Notes: generated from the sequence alone by a model not told the origin. A stretch of DNA of 64,000 bases from Flavobacteriales bacterium (GCA_016705545.1 JADIYA010000014.1:1-64000); one strand, 5' to 3'. Positions 1 through 9,299 are shown, counted from the first letter of the stretch. Program-made: numbers and translations.

Positions 1-1667
1 ACGTCACCATTGAAGACCCGCCCAATCATTCGCACCGGCGCCTGGGTAGGCCCGTAAACGCTGAAGTTCGCCGCGCCGCCCACGTAGCACTGCCGTAAAC
101 GCCGTAATTCCTTGACACGTTGCCATCGTCGGTGACGCGCGCAGTGAAGAGGCCTCCATGCGCAAGGGTGATCGTGCCCGCAGTTGCCACGGCATCGCCA
201 TGCACCCCGTGCGTACTGCGCACGAACAGATCCTGTACGGTGGTGTGCCGTGCGAATACGGCAAAACCATCCGCGATGCCATCACTTGACAGACCGACAT
301 TCTTCAGATTGGATAGGGATCCGGCGGCGAACTTCGACGGCCCCTCCAGCCATCGGCTGCAGGTGGCTGTCTATTCCGTAACGCCAGCCTTCGTTATCGG
401 TCTCCACGCGCACGCGAAGCCCGCCGGGCCGTTGGAAGTAGTCATCGGAATGCTCGACATCGAGTTTGTAGGCCGGTTGTTGGATCCCGATACCGACCGC
501 CCGATCCTCCTGAGGGCAACCCGTATTGCCAAGATAGGCCGTAGCCACATCGCTGTTGGTGCCAGCAGAGCCTTGTAGCGTCCATTCGCAATCGCCGATG
601 CCCAAGGTGTTGGCAGCACGCCAATGCACGAGGCCATCGGCGGGATCCACCACCAGCACACGGTCAAAATCGTTGTTCAGGTAGGTGTTGTCCGTGAAGT
701 TGCGCAAGCGGATGGTGCGGTCCAAGAGATCCAACCGTTCGGTGGGGATGGCGGCTTGGCCCACGAAATCACCGATGCCAACGTACCCTGAGGTGTTGCT
801 CTCCGGCCAAAGGCGCATGACCTCGAGTCCCTCATCGCTCTCAGCGCCACCGCCTGCACCCGGCGTGGTCGCAAACCGGCAGTTCAGCGATTGCCGGTTC
901 GCATCCAAGGTACCCTCGCTCCATTGCAGCACCGCCTGGCTCTGCCCATCGCTGACGCCGTACTTGTGGCCGAAGTACATATGGTCGCTGTTGCCAGTAA
1001 TGGTGATGCCGTTTCGGTGCCCCCCGGAAGCCCAAGGTGGGCTGATAAATGGCCGGATTATTCGATCCGGTGCCATCAACCAAATGAAAGCGGCTAAATG
1101 GGCCAAGGGAACCAGAAGCTGTTGTCCAATTGAAGAACTGCTGCCGCCCAGCCAGGGCGAAGTAACCGGACTGATTGAAGGTCGCACCATTAATTGTTCG
1201 ATCCGCCTGGCGGTAGAACAATGCAGCACGAGGTATCTCATTGGTGAAGAGCCGGAGATCACCGGACATCGCATCGATGTTGAAGGTATAGTCCGCACCG
1301 CCCCTGCTAAAAAGCCTGCCAACGCCAGCGTTGAGCAGAAGTGGTGTCGATTTGTTCATCTGCCAGCGCTGAAAGTCAGTCGTGTTCTGAATAGGCTGGA
1401 AGGCGTGCGTCCACAAGGTGTTCAAATGGCCCAGTTGCGCGCCATCCACCACAAGAGCGGCGTTGGTGCTCGGTGCTGTGCCCACTGTGAAGCCTGTGGG
1501 CACGGTGGCGCGGTCCCAAGGTTTACTTGTGCATCTGGAGCGAGGTACGTTACATTCAAGACCGGATCAGTGACGGGATGATCACCATCGTTCTGAGCTA
1601 CGGCGGGCGCATAGGCCAAGCAGCCCAACAGGCTGATGATGGCTGTTCTTCTTGCTCTGTACTTCAT
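1..1667 (-). pseudogene. Tail-fibre-like secreted protein, frameshifted and cut by the window edge
   Basis: The protein begins at 1667 with a signal peptide (MKYRARRTAIISLLGCLAYAPAVAQ) and is a paralogue of the protein at 5575-8043. Shared blocks include NGITxTGNSDxxYxGHKYG, EALRLWPE-like and VGIGDF motifs, the VGIG..P.YKLDV motif typical of Bacteroidota fibre repeats, and NYGVYG glycine-rich repeats near the left edge. The reading frame changes near 1510, 1030 and 345 and several times below 100; joining the frames gives a continuous homologue. The missing C-terminus should carry an S74 chaperone and a T9SS sorting domain by analogy with the paralogue. It starts 11 bp after the stop of the gene at 1679-2662, so the two are probably co-transcribed. 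Sequencing error is the likeliest cause of the breaks, but a true pseudogene cannot be excluded. Confidence 0.7.
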
Positions 1668-1678
1668 GGTTGAAGGGG

Positions 1679-2662
1679 TTAAAGGTTTTGTTTCACTACT
1701 CTGATCGGTGGCAACATGCGGCCTCCGGACATTAGCTCAACTGTGTACACCCCTTCAGGCAAACCCTCCATCGTCACATATCTGTCCTCGACTCCAACAA
1801 ACCTTCGCTCGCGCAGCACCTGACCAAGGCTGTTCATGACCTTCGCGCTAAGCGGCATAGAAAGCAAGACTTCTCCACGGATCCAGAATCCTGCACCGCA
1901 AGGATTTGGGAATGCGTCAAACCGACCAATTCCGCTCAGGCCAATGCCCTGAGGAAAAGTGCAATCCATGGGGTCATAAGCCACGCAGACCTCATCCACC
2001 AGAAAGTACGCACCCGGAGTTGTGCCATCCGGGTTGACCTCAACGAATTGCAGGGAATCCCATGAATGAAAGCGCCCAATGGAGATGTACCGGTATGCCG
2101 AATCCGGCACGAAGGTGCCCGAGAGCGTTGTCCATTCCCCAATGGTCTCAATCGGATCGGAGAGCACCAGATGAGCATAATCCGGGAGTGGCGTGGTGAA
2201 AGGCCATTGCTGCTCCGTCGTCGTGAACCGCACACCCACCTTGTCACAGGTGTGGCGATAATTAATCTGTGACCCTGCAAAGCCTGCTGCGAGCTTCAGC
2301 GAAACGTGAATAGGCACGCCGATGTCTAATTCTTGGGCAAGTTCCGCCCCAAGGATCTCGACAGCGTCTTCGAATGGAAGTGCCGCAAGAAAACCACAGT
2401 ATGCGTCGCCGTGGGAAGGCAACTGATTCACGAGAATGTTCTGCGGAACACTATTCAAGTTTGATTTACTGCACGAATGGAAGTAGTCAGGCGTGCGGTA
2501 CCATGTTCTCCAGCCTACGCACGAATCAACCTGTGCCAAAGTCCATGGGCAAGTGATGTACTCCTCAAAACTCCCGTTCGGCACGAGGTTCTGGGCTTGT
2601 GAGCGCGTAATGCTCAAGGCGAGAACAACCAGCGTAAGCAGAGAAATGCGGGCGTGCTTCAT
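1679..2662 (-). CDS. T9SS-sorted surface protein, NLVPNxSFEE family
   Basis: A 327-residue secreted protein. Residues 1-23 form a signal peptide ending SQAQ, followed at once by NLVPNGSFEE, a mature N-terminus common in Bacteroidota surface proteins with a carbohydrate-binding-like beta-sandwich fold. A type A T9SS sorting domain (about residues 248-327) contains FPNPC, a NSLGQVL turn and LPEGVYTVEL. The start at 2662 was chosen because it opens the signal peptide. The same frame runs further upstream only because it reads through an octanucleotide repeat that has no stops. The gene precedes the tail-fibre-like gene by 11 bp, an arrangement repeated at 9054-5575. The ligand is unknown; attachment to the outer membrane through T9SS is inferred from the C-terminus. 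Confidence 0.85.
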   Translation of the reverse strand: MKHARISLLTLVVLALSITRSQAQNLVPNGSFEEYITCPWTLAQVDSCVGWRTWYRTPDYFHSCSKSNLNSVPQNILVNQLPSHGDAYCGFLAALPFEDAVEILGAELAQELDIGVPIHVSLKLAAGFAGSQINYRHTCDKVGVRFTTTEQQWPFTTPLPDYAHLVLSDPIETIGEWTTLSGTFVPDSAYRYISIGRFHSWDSLQFVEVNPDGTTPGAYFLVDEVCVAYDPMDCTFPQGIGLSGIGRFDAFPNPCGAGFWIRGEVLLSMPLSAKVMNSLGQVLRERRFVGVEDRYVTMEGLPEGVYTVELMSGGRMLPPIRVVKQNL

Positions 2663-2758
2663 GACCAATTGGTTTGAAGCGAAGTAAGTACGGCGCTGCC
2701 CGCAACCGCAACCCAGAGGTGCAGGTCTTGCGGTACTTTGGTCGGTTGAAAATCTAAG

Positions 2759-2926
2759 CCAGTCGGCCAGTCGGCCAGTCGGCCAGTCGGCCAGTCGGCC
2801 AGTCGGCCAGTCGGCCAGTCGGCCAGTCGGCCAGTCGGCCAGTCGGCCAGTCGGCCAGTCGGCCAGTCGGCCAGTCGGCCAGTCGGCCAGTCGGCCAGTC
2901 CACCAGTCGGCCAGTCCACCAGTCGG
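2759..2926. repeat. Octanucleotide tandem repeat, unit CCAGTCGG, 21 copies
   Basis: Seventeen perfect copies of CCAGTCGG run from 2759 to 2894, followed by four more, two of which are CCAGTCCA. The array ends 97 bp upstream of the start codon at 2662. Because 8 is not a multiple of 3, every reading frame on the minus strand translates to the same octapeptide repeat (WPTGRLAD) without stops, which produces a false N-terminal extension of the downstream gene. There are no spacers, so it is not a CRISPR array. Copy number is likely to vary between cells or be miscounted in assembly. Confidence 0.95.
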
Positions 2927-3063
2927 CCAAACGCAGCAGTTGGCCAGCACAGCTGTTCGCCAGCACAGCAGTGTTGGCCTTGAATCGTTGCGAAGTGCCA
3001 TGCTGCTCATGCGTTGTTCGCCGAAGCCACTTGTAGCCGACGCGCGACAGGCGCTTACAAGCT

Positions 3064-3092
3064 ATAGTTCCACTTTCCGGAAATCGAACTAT
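3064..3092. promoter_or_regulatory. Interrupted palindrome downstream of aroB
   Basis: The arms ATAGTTC (3064-3070) and GAACTAT (3086-3092) flank a perfect ten-base palindrome TTTCCGGAAA (3074-3083). The whole element is symmetric apart from one bulged base. It could be a hairpin that ends aroB transcription, though it lacks a T-run, or a dimeric operator for the downstream cassette. Nothing in the sequence decides between these. Confidence 0.4.
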
Positions 3093-3168
3093 GAGTTATG
3101 CACTCTGTGCGAACCAGTTATGAACCAATGCCACCCAGTCACCTCAACATGCAGGAGCTCCGCCCGCC

Positions 3169-4266
3169 TCAGCCGCGCACCAGCAGCCGGTAATGATCCA
3201 GCGCCTCCTTCACTTGCGCGGCGTTGATGGCCGCATCGACCTGCGCGCTGCCGATGCCCGTGAGCAGTGCGAATCGGAATTGCCCCGCGCTGTTCTTCTT
3301 GTCGTTGCGCATGAGCTCGATGATCCGGTGGTCTTCATCGCCCTGCAAGGCGAATGGCTTGTACAGCGATAGCAGATGCGCGGCGATGCGATCGCTGTCC
3401 TCGCGCGGCAGCAGGCCCTGGCGCCAACTGAGCCAGGCCTCGCAGATCATGCCCATGGCCACGGCTTCACCGTGCAGCAGCGCGCGCTGCGGGCTCTCCC
3501 AAGAGTAGGCCTCGATCCCGTGCCCGATGGTATGCCCGAAGTTCAACAGCTTGCGCATGCCGCCCTCGCGCGGGTCGGCTGCTACCACTTCGGCTTTGAT
3601 CGCCGCGCTGCGCGCCACCAATGGCGTGAGCGCGGCGAGGTCGTGCAGCGGCGCTTCGCGCAGCGCTTCGTAGTGCGATGCATCACGCACGAGGCCGTGC
3701 TTGATCATCTCGGCCACGCCGTTGAGCAGCTCGCGCTTGCCCAGGCTCTTCAGGAATGGCACATGCACATAAACGCCCAGGGGATCGTGGAACACGCCCA
3801 CCACGTTCTTCACGCCGCCGAGGTCGATGCCCGCCTTGCCGCCGATGGACGCATCGACCATGCCCATGAGGGTGGTGGGCACGTGCATGCAGCGGATGCC
3901 GCGCTTGTATGCGCCAGCGATGAAGCCGCCGAGATCGGTGACCACGCCGCCGCCCAAGCAGATCAGCAACGCCTCGCGATCGGCAGCGCGCGCCGTGAGG
4001 TGCTGCCAGATGTCCTGGCACACGGCCAAGCCCTTGCTCGCTTCTCCCGAAGGCACGCCGATGGTCTCCGCTTCGCGCAAGCGCGGCGCATGGGCCAGCA
4101 GTTCCGGCAAGCAGTGCCGAAGGGTGTTCTCATCGCCGAGGATGAAATGCGCAGTGGCCTCAGCCTCCTTCACATCCTGGTCGAGGGCATGCAAGGCACC
4201 AGCACCGAGCGCCACCGGATGGCGGCCGGCATCCATGACAATTGCTTCCACGCGCTTCGGGACCAT
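3169..4266 (-). CDS. aroB: 3-dehydroquinate synthase
   Basis: AroB converts DAHP to 3-dehydroquinate, the second step of the shikimate pathway, in the cytoplasm with NAD and a divalent metal. The 365-residue product shows the family hallmarks in order: LGGGVVTDLGGFIAG (about residues 104-118, NAD-binding), PTTLMGMVDASIGGK (130-144), NGVAEMIKHGL, NFGHTIGHGIE and LLHGEAVAMGM with the metal-binding histidines. The start at 4266 gives a length normal for the family; a second in-frame ATG at 4236 is possible. It diverges from the proline dehydrogenase gene, with 58 bp between the start codons. Chorismate from this pathway is the substrate of the menF product encoded further along. Confidence 0.93.
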   Translation of the reverse strand: MVPKRVEAIVMDAGRHPVALGAGALHALDQDVKEAEATAHFILGDENTLRHCLPELLAHAPRLREAETIGVPSGEASKGLAVCQDIWQHLTARAADREALLICLGGGVVTDLGGFIAGAYKRGIRCMHVPTTLMGMVDASIGGKAGIDLGGVKNVVGVFHDPLGVYVHVPFLKSLGKRELLNGVAEMIKHGLVRDASHYEALREAPLHDLAALTPLVARSAAIKAEVVAADPREGGMRKLLNFGHTIGHGIEAYSWESPQRALLHGEAVAMGMICEAWLSWRQGLLPREDSDRIAAHLLSLYKPFALQGDEDHRIIELMRNDKKNSAGQFRFALLTGIGSAQVDAAINAAQVKEALDHYRLLVRG

Positions 4267-4269
4267 TTC

Positions 4270-4277
4270 TACTTTTG
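4270..4277 (+). promoter_or_regulatory. TAnnTTTG promoter box before proline dehydrogenase
   Basis: TACTTTTG matches the Bacteroidota -7 consensus exactly and lies 47 nt upstream of the start at 4325. No clear -33 TTG is seen at the expected spacing. Confidence 0.45.
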
Positions 4278-4324
4278 GCCGCCCTTCAGCAAGGCCTCCG
4301 GCCAAAGGAACGAAGGAAGCCCTC

Positions 4325-5524
4325 ATGCCGTCCACGGCCCCTGCGCCTCCCATCACGGTCCCCGATCTCGGCGATACCCGCATCGCTTTCCGCCAATACA
4401 CCGATCGCGGCCTGCTGCGCGCCTATTGGCTCTTCCGCATCATCGGCATCCCCTGGCTCAACGCCGCAGGCCGCGTGCTAACGCAAGCCGCGCTTGCGCT
4501 GCGCCTGCCGATTGCTTGGGCGGTGAAGGCCACGCTCTTCAAGCACTTCTGCGGCGGCGAGACGATCGATGAGAGCCTGCTCACCGCGCAGAAGCTCGGC
4601 GATGTGGGCGTGGGCACCATCCTCGATTACAGCGTGGAGGGCCAGGAGGACGATGATTCATTGGATCATACGCGCGACGAGATCCTGCGGACCATTGCCG
4701 CAGCCAAGCAACGCGCTGACATACCATTCTGCGTGTTCAAGCCCACTGGGCTCTCGCCCGTGCACCTGCTGGAGAAGGTCAGCGAAGGCGCCGTTCTCAG
4801 TGCGGACGACGACCGCGAATGGCAGCTTGTTCAAGGGCGTGTCGCTGCCATCTGCCAGGCCGCGCACGATGCAAGCATCCCCGTGCTCATCGATGCCGAG
4901 GACAGCTGGTACCAGCCTGCAATCGATGCGCTGGCCACGCAGATGATGGAGCGATTCAATGCGAAGAGCGCCATCGTGTTCAACACCATACAGCTCTACC
5001 GCCACGACCGGCTGGCCTTCTTGAAGGAGTCGTTCGCGGCGGCTGAAAAAGGCGACTACCACCTTGGCGTGAAACTGGTGCGCGGCGCCTACATGGAGAA
5101 GGAGCGGGACCGCGCAGCGGAGAAGGGCTACCCCTCGCCCATCCATGCCGACAAGGCCGCGGTGGACCGCGACTACGATGAGGCCTTGCGCTTCTGCGTC
5201 GCGCACATCGATCGCATGGCCGTGATGGCCGGCACCCACAATGAGCAGAGCTCCCTGTTGCTCGCTCGGCTCCTTGAAGAGCATGGCATCGCGCGAAACG
5301 ACCGCCGCGTGTGGTTCGCGCAGCTGCTGGGCATGAGCGACAACATCAGCTACAACCTGGCCGAAGCCGGCTACAAGGTGGCCAAGTACGTTCCCTACGG
5401 ACCGGTGCGCGCCGTGCTGCCCTACCTGATCCGCCGCGCGCAGGAGAACACGAGCGTGGCCGGGCAGATGGGCAGGGAGCTGAGGCTGATCGTGGAGGAG
5501 AGGAAGCGGCGCGTGCGAGCTTGA
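4325..5524 (+). CDS. Proline dehydrogenase
   Basis: A 399-residue single-domain flavoenzyme that oxidises proline to pyrroline-5-carboxylate, passing electrons to the quinone pool. The TIM-barrel motifs are clear: FKPTGLSP (about residues 139-146), DAEDSWYQPAID, KLVRGAYMEKER, and the C-terminal signature QLLGMSDNISYNLAEAGY followed by KYVPYGPV and PYLIRRAQENTS. No aldehyde dehydrogenase domain is fused, so this is the monofunctional type, not PutA. The first ATG of the conserved region (4325) was taken; the frame is open further upstream, but there it overlaps the diverging aroB gene and has no family similarity. An intrinsic hairpin at 5528-5558 follows the stop. Confidence 0.92.
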   Translation: MPSTAPAPPITVPDLGDTRIAFRQYTDRGLLRAYWLFRIIGIPWLNAAGRVLTQAALALRLPIAWAVKATLFKHFCGGETIDESLLTAQKLGDVGVGTILDYSVEGQEDDDSLDHTRDEILRTIAAAKQRADIPFCVFKPTGLSPVHLLEKVSEGAVLSADDDREWQLVQGRVAAICQAAHDASIPVLIDAEDSWYQPAIDALATQMMERFNAKSAIVFNTIQLYRHDRLAFLKESFAAAEKGDYHLGVKLVRGAYMEKERDRAAEKGYPSPIHADKAAVDRDYDEALRFCVAHIDRMAVMAGTHNEQSSLLLARLLEEHGIARNDRRVWFAQLLGMSDNISYNLAEAGYKVAKYVPYGPVRAVLPYLIRRAQENTSVAGQMGRELRLIVEERKRRVRA

Positions 5525-5527
5525 AAT

Positions 5528-5558
5528 AGGAACGGCGACCCGATGGGCCGCCGTTCCT
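5528..5558. terminator. Bidirectional hairpin between convergent genes
   Basis: The ten-base arms AGGAACGGCG and CGCCGTTCCT pair perfectly across an 11-nt loop, immediately after the proline dehydrogenase stop and just before the end of the minus-strand fibre gene. There is no strong T-run on either side. Confidence 0.6.
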
Positions 5559-5574
5559 GTATGCCAATCCGGGG

Positions 5575-8043
5575 TTACCTGCCCACTTTCACGGCCCGCT
5601 TCACCACCGGCTCGCCATCGAGCAAGAGGGTGATGTAGTACCCGCCGGGCGCAAGGTTCTCGGTGCTCCATTCGTACTGGAACTCGCCCGCTTCGCGCTG
5701 TCCCTCGCTCAGCACCATCAAGCTGCGGCCATCGGAGCTGTTCACCAACAGCTGCATGCGGCCCGCGTGTTCTAGGGTGCAGAACAGCGTAGTGCGGTCG
5801 GTGAACGGATTTGGCGCGATGCGGAGCAGGCGCTCTTGTGCGGGGGTGATGGCACCTTCGTCTACAGCGCTGCCTGTAGTTGAGCGCGTGCCGTCGTCGT
5901 TCGGCGAGGCGCAGCAGGCGGCGAGTTGTTGTTGAACAGCAGCTACTTGCTCTTGCATTTGCACATTTTGCTCGGACAACTCCTTCACTGCCCCTATTAA
6001 CAGAGGGATCAACTTGTTGTAGTCAATCGCCTTCAGCGGAAAGGCTGCGCTCGTTTCATTACCCAGACTGTCAAACTGCGCCGGATAAACCGCCGATTGT
6101 ACCGCCTCCGGTACTACCTCCTCCACATCCTGCGCTAGGAGCCCGATCTGAGGTGCGGCACTCAGGTTCATCATCGGGTAATCAGCTGAATTGAAGGTGT
6201 AAGTCTTCGGCTCCAATTGAATCACGGTAGCCAAGGCCCCTAAAACGTCCTCAATACCGGTCTTGAGGTTTTCATCAGAAATCGTCGCGGCACCGTTGGT
6301 GAAAAAACCCGTGTTCTGAACCCAGATATCACCATCAAACCAGCCCGCCCAAGCATTCGTACCGACCGCGCGGCCATAGACGCCAAAGTTGGCGCTTGAA
6401 CCGCTGGACGCGGTGCCCGAGACACCAATGGCCTGTTCACCTCCATAAGCGCTACCGGCAATGCCGTGGTTGAGCAGCGCGCCGCCTGATGCCAGGCCTT
6501 CTACACCATAGGCGGTGCTGCCGCCTATGGCGCTTGCGTAAAGGCCGGTTGGAGTAATGGCATCATACGCCTCGGCCCTCACACCATAAGCGCCACCGCC
6601 GCTGTTTCTTGCTTCACCCCACACGCCATACAGCCTATTTGCATTCTCCGCCAACCCATAAACCCCGATGTTGTGTATGCCTGCATCCGCCCAGCCTTGC
6701 GCACCGATCGAGGATATCGCCCCGTTCGGGTTGTGGAACAATGCCGCTCGGTCGTTGCCAGGGTCGATCACCACCGCTTTCTTCACATGCAGCTTCGCTT
6801 CAGGAGTGGCAGTGCCGATTCCCACGCGATCATCATCATCCGGGCAATCGTCGCTGACGCCAACGGCCGTGTAGACGTTATGCGAAACAGCAGGACCTGA
6901 AACGCCATCATTTTCGAGTGTCCAGTCGCAATCGGCGCCACCTCCACCAAACACGGATGGATCCACCCACTTCACCACGCCGCGCTCCTGGTTACCTGGC
7001 GTCAAGGTGGTGCGGTCCACAACCATCACGTAGAATGAGTCAACAGCAGCCGAATCATCCGGAAGTTGCCTGATGCGCAACCGGCCATTCAGGATATCAA
7101 CGCGCTCGGTGGGGTCAACAACCGTAGCAGGCGTCAGCTGGTTCCCGGCGAAGAAATCGCCGATGCCCACATTCACCTCTTGGTGGTTGCGCGGCCAGAG
7201 CCGAAGGGCCTCCAGCCCATCCACCGAGGCTGCGCCACGGGTGAAGCCCGCATTGTATTCCGTGTTGAACACGAACTTCATCCGGTCCGTGCCCCATGGA
7301 CTGCCATTGGCATTATCGCTCCATTGGATCACGAAGTCGGTGTTGTCGTTGGCGCCGTACTTATGGCCTATGTAGCTCTGGTCGCTGTTGCCCGTGAAGG
7401 TGATGCCATTGCGCTGCCAGGGGCGGAAGCCGTGCTGTTGCGCGTACACCACCGGGTCGTTGGGGTTCACGGCATTGTCCACCAAGTGCAGCCGTGTGAA
7501 TGGCGCCCGGCTCCCGATATTGGTGAAGGCATCGGCTGTGCCGCTCAGCGCGAAGAAGCCATCGCGGTTCACATTGGTGAAGGGCGGTGCGGTGGGCGGG
7601 CCCATATTGCTGGTCACGTTGCCGTTCAACCGTGCGCGCTGAACGGTTTCCGTATGCAGCTGGAAGTGCCCATTGGGCGAATTGATGTTGAAGTGCCCTA
7701 GTGTGGGCACCGCGAACAACTGACCGCGCTCGTCGGCTGGCGTGCTACCACCATGGAACATGCGCCAGTAAGTGGGGTTCGCCACGCCAAGTATGGTTTG
7801 GGAAGCGTTGGTGCGGAATACCTCGCCCGTTAGTGTGGCTGTCAAATCCCCATGAACTTGAAAGGCCGCTGGAAACGGCCAAGCAGTCAAGTTGCCAACC
7901 GCCAAACCCCTTCCCTGGTTCGTTCCGGGCGGATTGGTGCGCCACCATCCGGAAGTAGCAATGTTGGTGAATTGGGCAGTTGCCCACGAGGTCATTGCGA
8001 AGAGACCTATTGCTAGGCTCAACGATCGATTCATCTGTCTCAT
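5575..8043 (-). CDS. Tail-fibre-like protein with S74 intramolecular chaperone and T9SS sorting domain
   Basis: An 822-residue secreted protein. A signal peptide at 1-23 is followed by a beta-rich N-terminal region, the VGIGTATPEAKLHV motif near 410, and glycine-rich repeats (GVYG, YGVWG, YGVEG, GVSG; about 455-570) of the kind seen in trimeric beta-fibres. A peptidase S74 chaperone domain follows (about 589-695): ISDENLKTGIEDV with the conserved Ser589-Asp, then IGLLAQDVEEVVPEAV and AIDYNKLIPLLIGA. Next come a short coiled coil (SEQNVQMQEQVAAVQQQLA) and a type A T9SS sorting domain from RIAPNPF (about 741-822). In phage fibres the S74 domain guides trimerisation and then cuts itself off before the Ser; whether this happens here is unknown. 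The start may also be Met4 (8034). Confidence 0.87.
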   Translation of the reverse strand: MRQMNRSLSLAIGLFAMTSWATAQFTNIATSGWWRTNPPGTNQGRGLAVGNLTAWPFPAAFQVHGDLTATLTGEVFRTNASQTILGVANPTYWRMFHGGSTPADERGQLFAVPTLGHFNINSPNGHFQLHTETVQRARLNGNVTSNMGPPTAPPFTNVNRDGFFALSGTADAFTNIGSRAPFTRLHLVDNAVNPNDPVVYAQQHGFRPWQRNGITFTGNSDQSYIGHKYGANDNTDFVIQWSDNANGSPWGTDRMKFVFNTEYNAGFTRGAASVDGLEALRLWPRNHQEVNVGIGDFFAGNQLTPATVVDPTERVDILNGRLRIRQLPDDSAAVDSFYVMVVDRTTLTPGNQERGVVKWVDPSVFGGGGADCDWTLENDGVSGPAVSHNVYTAVGVSDDCPDDDDRVGIGTATPEAKLHVKKAVVIDPGNDRAALFHNPNGAISSIGAQGWADAGIHNIGVYGLAENANRLYGVWGEARNSGGGAYGVRAEAYDAITPTGLYASAIGGSTAYGVEGLASGGALLNHGIAGSAYGGEQAIGVSGTASSGSSANFGVYGRAVGTNAWAGWFDGDIWVQNTGFFTNGAATISDENLKTGIEDVLGALATVIQLEPKTYTFNSADYPMMNLSAAPQIGLLAQDVEEVVPEAVQSAVYPAQFDSLGNETSAAFPLKAIDYNKLIPLLIGAVKELSEQNVQMQEQVAAVQQQLAACCASPNDDGTRSTTGSAVDEGAITPAQERLLRIAPNPFTDRTTLFCTLEHAGRMQLLVNSSDGRSLMVLSEGQREAGEFQYEWSTENLAPGGYYITLLLDGEPVVKRAVKVGR

Positions 8044-8053
8044 TTTTCTCGGT

Positions 8054-9054
8054 TCAACGACCGAGGAACACGCGCTCAGCTATTCGGCTGCCATCATCCA
8101 ATTCGGCTACCACGATGTACGCACCACTCGCCCAGGTGCTGACAGAAACGCTCCAAGTGTCGGAGCCTGTTACCGCCACCGGCGGGGCAACTTCCTGCCC
8201 AGAGCATCAACAACCGAAATATGCCGCACACCGAATCCCTGAAGTCCAGCTGCGTCCAAGGTACCACTCGAAAGGTCACTCCAAACCCTGAACGCTTGCC
8301 CCGTCCTAATCGCCATGCCAGACGCAATGGCACAATACTGCGGATCCGGTGAAACACACACCTCGTCAATGAAATAGTAGGCCAGATAGGCGGTACCATT
8401 GGGGTCCATCAGCGACCAGTTCGTCTCCTCGTCGCTGAAGAAGTTGCCCACCACCACGTACTGGTAAGCGCTGTCTGCCACGAAACTGCCGCTGATCACT
8501 GTCCAGCCAATGGTGTCTTCAACCACCTCGGTACCAAACACCTGGGCATAACCCGGTACATCATCGAAGTCGTCCTGAAGCCATTGGCTCATGGTGAAGA
8601 GCAAACCAGTATGGTCGTTGGCGAAGCGGACCCTTTCGATTGCCGGTGCTCCTGTGCCTCGACCCAGTGCGAGGTTCACTTTCAACAAGGCATGATAGGT
8701 GGTCCCAACAACCAAGGGCGTTGATAGTTGAGTGCCTATCCATTCCCTCCCGTACCAAGGCCAGCCGTCATCCGCGCTGAACGTGATGATGCCGGCATAC
8801 CCCTGACCACTTGAAGGTAGCTGGTCGCCGTACCAATTCGTCGGTACTCCACACGAATCCGGATGGCCGCACATGTTGTACAAGTCGCAGGAATACGCAC
8901 CTCTGAAGGTGAGCCAACCGATGGCCTTCTCGATATCACCTTGCTCTTGCGGGCAACTGCTGATCTCCTCGAAGCTCCAATTGGGCACGAGGTTCTGAGC
9001 ACGCAGGTGTTGCGCAGACGCCAGTAACAAGAAGGGCAGAATAGCTGAGCGCAT
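8054..9054 (-). CDS. T9SS-sorted surface protein, NLVPNxSFEE family, one frameshift
   Basis: Paralogue of the protein at 1679-2662: signal peptide ending LRAQ, then NLVPNWSFEE, a Cys-rich stretch (CDLYNMCGHPDSC), and the shared blocks GSFVADSAYQYVVVGNF and YFIDEVCVSPDP. In the uncorrected frame it stops at 8170 after RKLPRRWR. Shifting frame near 8180 restores a T9SS type A end (VSVSTWASGAYIVVAELDD, then RVFLGR) with a stop at 8054-8056; total length would be about 333 residues. It ends 10 bp before the start of the fibre gene at 8043, the same spacing and order as the copy at 2662-1667. No TAnnTTTG box is visible in front of 9054. Confidence 0.8.
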
Positions 9055-9209
9055 GTTCCTCGATCAATTCAAACTCCTTTCACGGCGTCTTTGGCACATG
9101 GAGGACGGCGGCACTTGCGTGCGCGCTGCCTCCGCTTCCGGCCACGGTCTCGTGGATACCGGGTACTCACCGCACCGCCCGGCTCGCGGCTTGTTCCGGG
9201 CGGGGTCGG

Positions 9210-9217
9210 TACCTTTG
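9210..9217 (+). promoter_or_regulatory. TAnnTTTG promoter box of a candidate small transcript
   Basis: TACCTTTG matches the Bacteroidota -7 box. A TTG at 9191-9193 lies 16 nt upstream, somewhat closer than the usual spacing. No gene follows; transcription would reach the terminator at 9269-9299 after about 75 nt. Confidence 0.35.
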
Positions 9218-9268
9218 CCTAGCTCGTTTCCATTTTCATTCGCGTGTTAGTGGGACATGGAGCAACCG

Positions 9269-9299
9269 GCCCCTGGCGTCGCAAGCGCCGGGGGCTTTT
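9269..9299 (+). terminator. Intrinsic terminator with no upstream plus-strand gene
   Basis: The arms GCCCCTGGCG (9269-9278) and CGCCGGGGGC (9286-9295) form a ten-pair stem with one G-T wobble and a 7-nt loop, followed by TTTT. This is the best-formed plus-strand terminator in the window, yet no plus-strand coding region precedes it. Confidence 0.6.

Larger units (their letters stand above)
2663..3168. other. 506-bp intergenic region with octanucleotide repeat and palindrome
   Basis: This gap lies between the aroB stop and the start of the NLVPN gene, both on the minus strand. It holds the tandem repeat at 2759-2926, a degenerate continuation rich in CCAGCACAGC up to about 2985, and an interrupted palindrome at 3064-3092. 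I see no gene in it on either strand. A weak -7-like box (TACTTCG on the minus strand) lies about 20 bp before the start at 2662. Confidence 0.6.

Noticed and set aside
2759..2926. CRISPR-like array
   Set aside because: Units are head to tail without spacers and no cas genes are present.
2663..3010. N-terminal extension of the T9SS gene through the octanucleotide repeat
   Set aside because: The repeat has no stop in any frame, and a normal signal peptide begins at 2662; the extension is an artefact.
4658..5671. Minus-strand open frame opposite proline dehydrogenase
   Set aside because: Shadow frame with His/Gln/Val-rich composition and no motif.
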